Positions 6,417 to 6,945 of a stretch of DNA of 6,945 nt are shown piece after piece (the stretch's first letter is position 1; each line of letters starts with the position of its first letter). This stretch comes from an uncultured Clostridia bacterium (GTDB taxonomy: Bacteria > Bacillota > Clostridia > Oscillospirales > CAG-272). Made by a program: the position numbers and the translations under genes. The stretch spans positions 1-6,945 of the forward strand of contig CAMOHW010000044.1 in assembly GCA_946615525.1 (NCBI GenBank), given 5' to 3'. The notes beneath the pieces are model-generated. The model did not search any database, was not told the DNA's origin, and saw nothing but the letters and a program-made list of their open reading frames with translations.

Positions 6417-6945
6417 TTATTTTCGGTCACCATAAACCGTTTTTGTAAAATTTCCAATTGTTTCGCCCTCATACTTTTGGCTCACATATTGAAACACCTT
6501 TTGAATGTCCGTATAGAGATTCTCTATTTGTTCCCGGTGAGGAAAGCGAGGATTACATCCCGGAGCAAGCTCCGAAGAATGAATCATAAACATCAAATAT
6601 TTCGCGTTCGACCGGCTGACATAATCAGCGATCCAGAGCATATCGTCCAAATTTTGCCCGTTCGGCCGCATCCATAAGTTTCCGTTCCCTTTGATCGCGC
6701 GGTATAAATTGCCGGCAATGCTACGAAGACGAAAACGAATCGGCTTCGAATATCTATGATCCTTGACAATGGTCATGGGCAATTCCAACAACTTCGTATT
6801 TCGAATGCGATACGGTTTTCGGCGGGCATTGGTATAATCACTCCCTCCACTTCCCGGAGAAAATCCGAAAGCATTCGTCCAATCAACACCGGGCGTGACC
6901 GAACAGTCAGAAAGATAGCCGTATTGATCCAGCAATTTGAAATAA
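6417..6945 (-). CDS. Polysaccharide-deacetylase-like protein, C-terminal part (start beyond window)
   Basis: The frame is open to the right edge, so about 175 C-terminal residues are seen and the N-terminal catalytic half, where the first CE4 metal Asp/His motif would lie, is missing. The first visible residues read Y-F-K-L-L-D-Q-Y-G-Y-L-S-D-C-S-V-T-P-G-V-D-W, like the 'the chain's owner is old enough: Asp-x-Ser-Val-Thr-Pro-Gly' element of deacetylase-like proteins from capsule loci. Later come E-L-P-M-T-I at about residues 54-59 and L-M-F-M-I-H-S-S-E-L at about 117-126, which fits the late His strand of a CE4-like barrel. A helical C-terminus follows (Q-Y-V-S-Q-K-Y-E-G). Such proteins may remove N-acetyl groups from glycans, but many in these loci have no proven activity. 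No signal peptide can be judged. The gene is 18 nt upstream of the permease start in the same operon. The TTG at 6935 is only an internal codon, not a believable start, because similarity extends beyond it. Confidence 0.68.
   Translation of the reverse strand, partial: YFKLLDQYGYLSDCSVTPGVDWTNAFGFSPGSGGSDYTNARRKPYRIRNTKLLELPMTIVKDHRYSKPIRFRLRSIAGNLYRAIKGNGNLWMRPNGQNLDDMLWIADYVSRSNAKYLMFMIHSSELAPGCNPRFPHREQIENLYTDIQKVFQYVSQKYEGETIGNFTKTVYGDRK

Overview
This window is an interior piece of a surface-polysaccharide (capsule, O-antigen-like or wall-glycan) locus. Seven genes, two of them cut by the window edges, all lie on the minus strand and are read from high to low coordinates. Gaps are 15 to 37 nt and one junction overlaps by 31 nt, so they almost certainly form one operon. 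No internal terminator, credible promoter, RNA gene, insertion sequence, CRISPR array or gene-free stretch over 300 bases was seen. Strong AGGAGG-type ribosome binding sites, a TTG start and a base composition of about 50% G+C in most genes suggest a Bacillota (Clostridia-like) bacterium. That is inference, and a Gram-negative host is not excluded.

In transcription order: (1) the C-terminal part of a polysaccharide-deacetylase-like protein (6417-6945, start missing). (2) A Wzm/TagG-type ABC-2 permease (5538-6398). (3) A Wzt-type ATPase with an extra C-terminal domain like the one that reads the end of the finished chain in ABC-exported O antigens (4239-5522). (4) An unrecognised protein (2910-4214) whose C-terminal half carries D-x4-N and FDND motifs resembling the catalytic loop of HipA/FAM20/CotH/PI-kinase-like atypical kinases. 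(5) A CapE/FnlA/WbjB-type UDP-GlcNAc 4,6-dehydratase/5-epimerase, the first step toward UDP-L-FucNAc (1900-2940). (6) A PF14907-type nucleotidyltransferase-fold protein of unknown substrate (615-1862). (7) The N-terminal part of an acyltransferase-3 membrane O-acyltransferase (1-588, end missing).

Working model: an N-acetyl-fucosamine-type sugar is made by gene 5 and its partners outside the window, the chain is built by glycosyltransferases not seen here, and it is decorated by the acyltransferase and perhaps the deacetylase-like protein. Wzm/Wzt then exports it. The most interesting part is the pairing of a Wzt carrying a C-terminal domain with an adjacent kinase-like protein. In E. coli O9a a kinase/methyltransferase (WbdD) caps the chain and the Wzt C-terminal domain recognises the cap. 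Here a different kinase fold might do the equivalent job. A sharp A+T-rich island (about 34-39% G+C) covers exactly the Wzt C-terminal domain and the kinase-like gene, while the ATPase core and the downstream genes are about 47-55% G+C. This suggests that the recognition domain and the putative modifier were exchanged together as one cassette.
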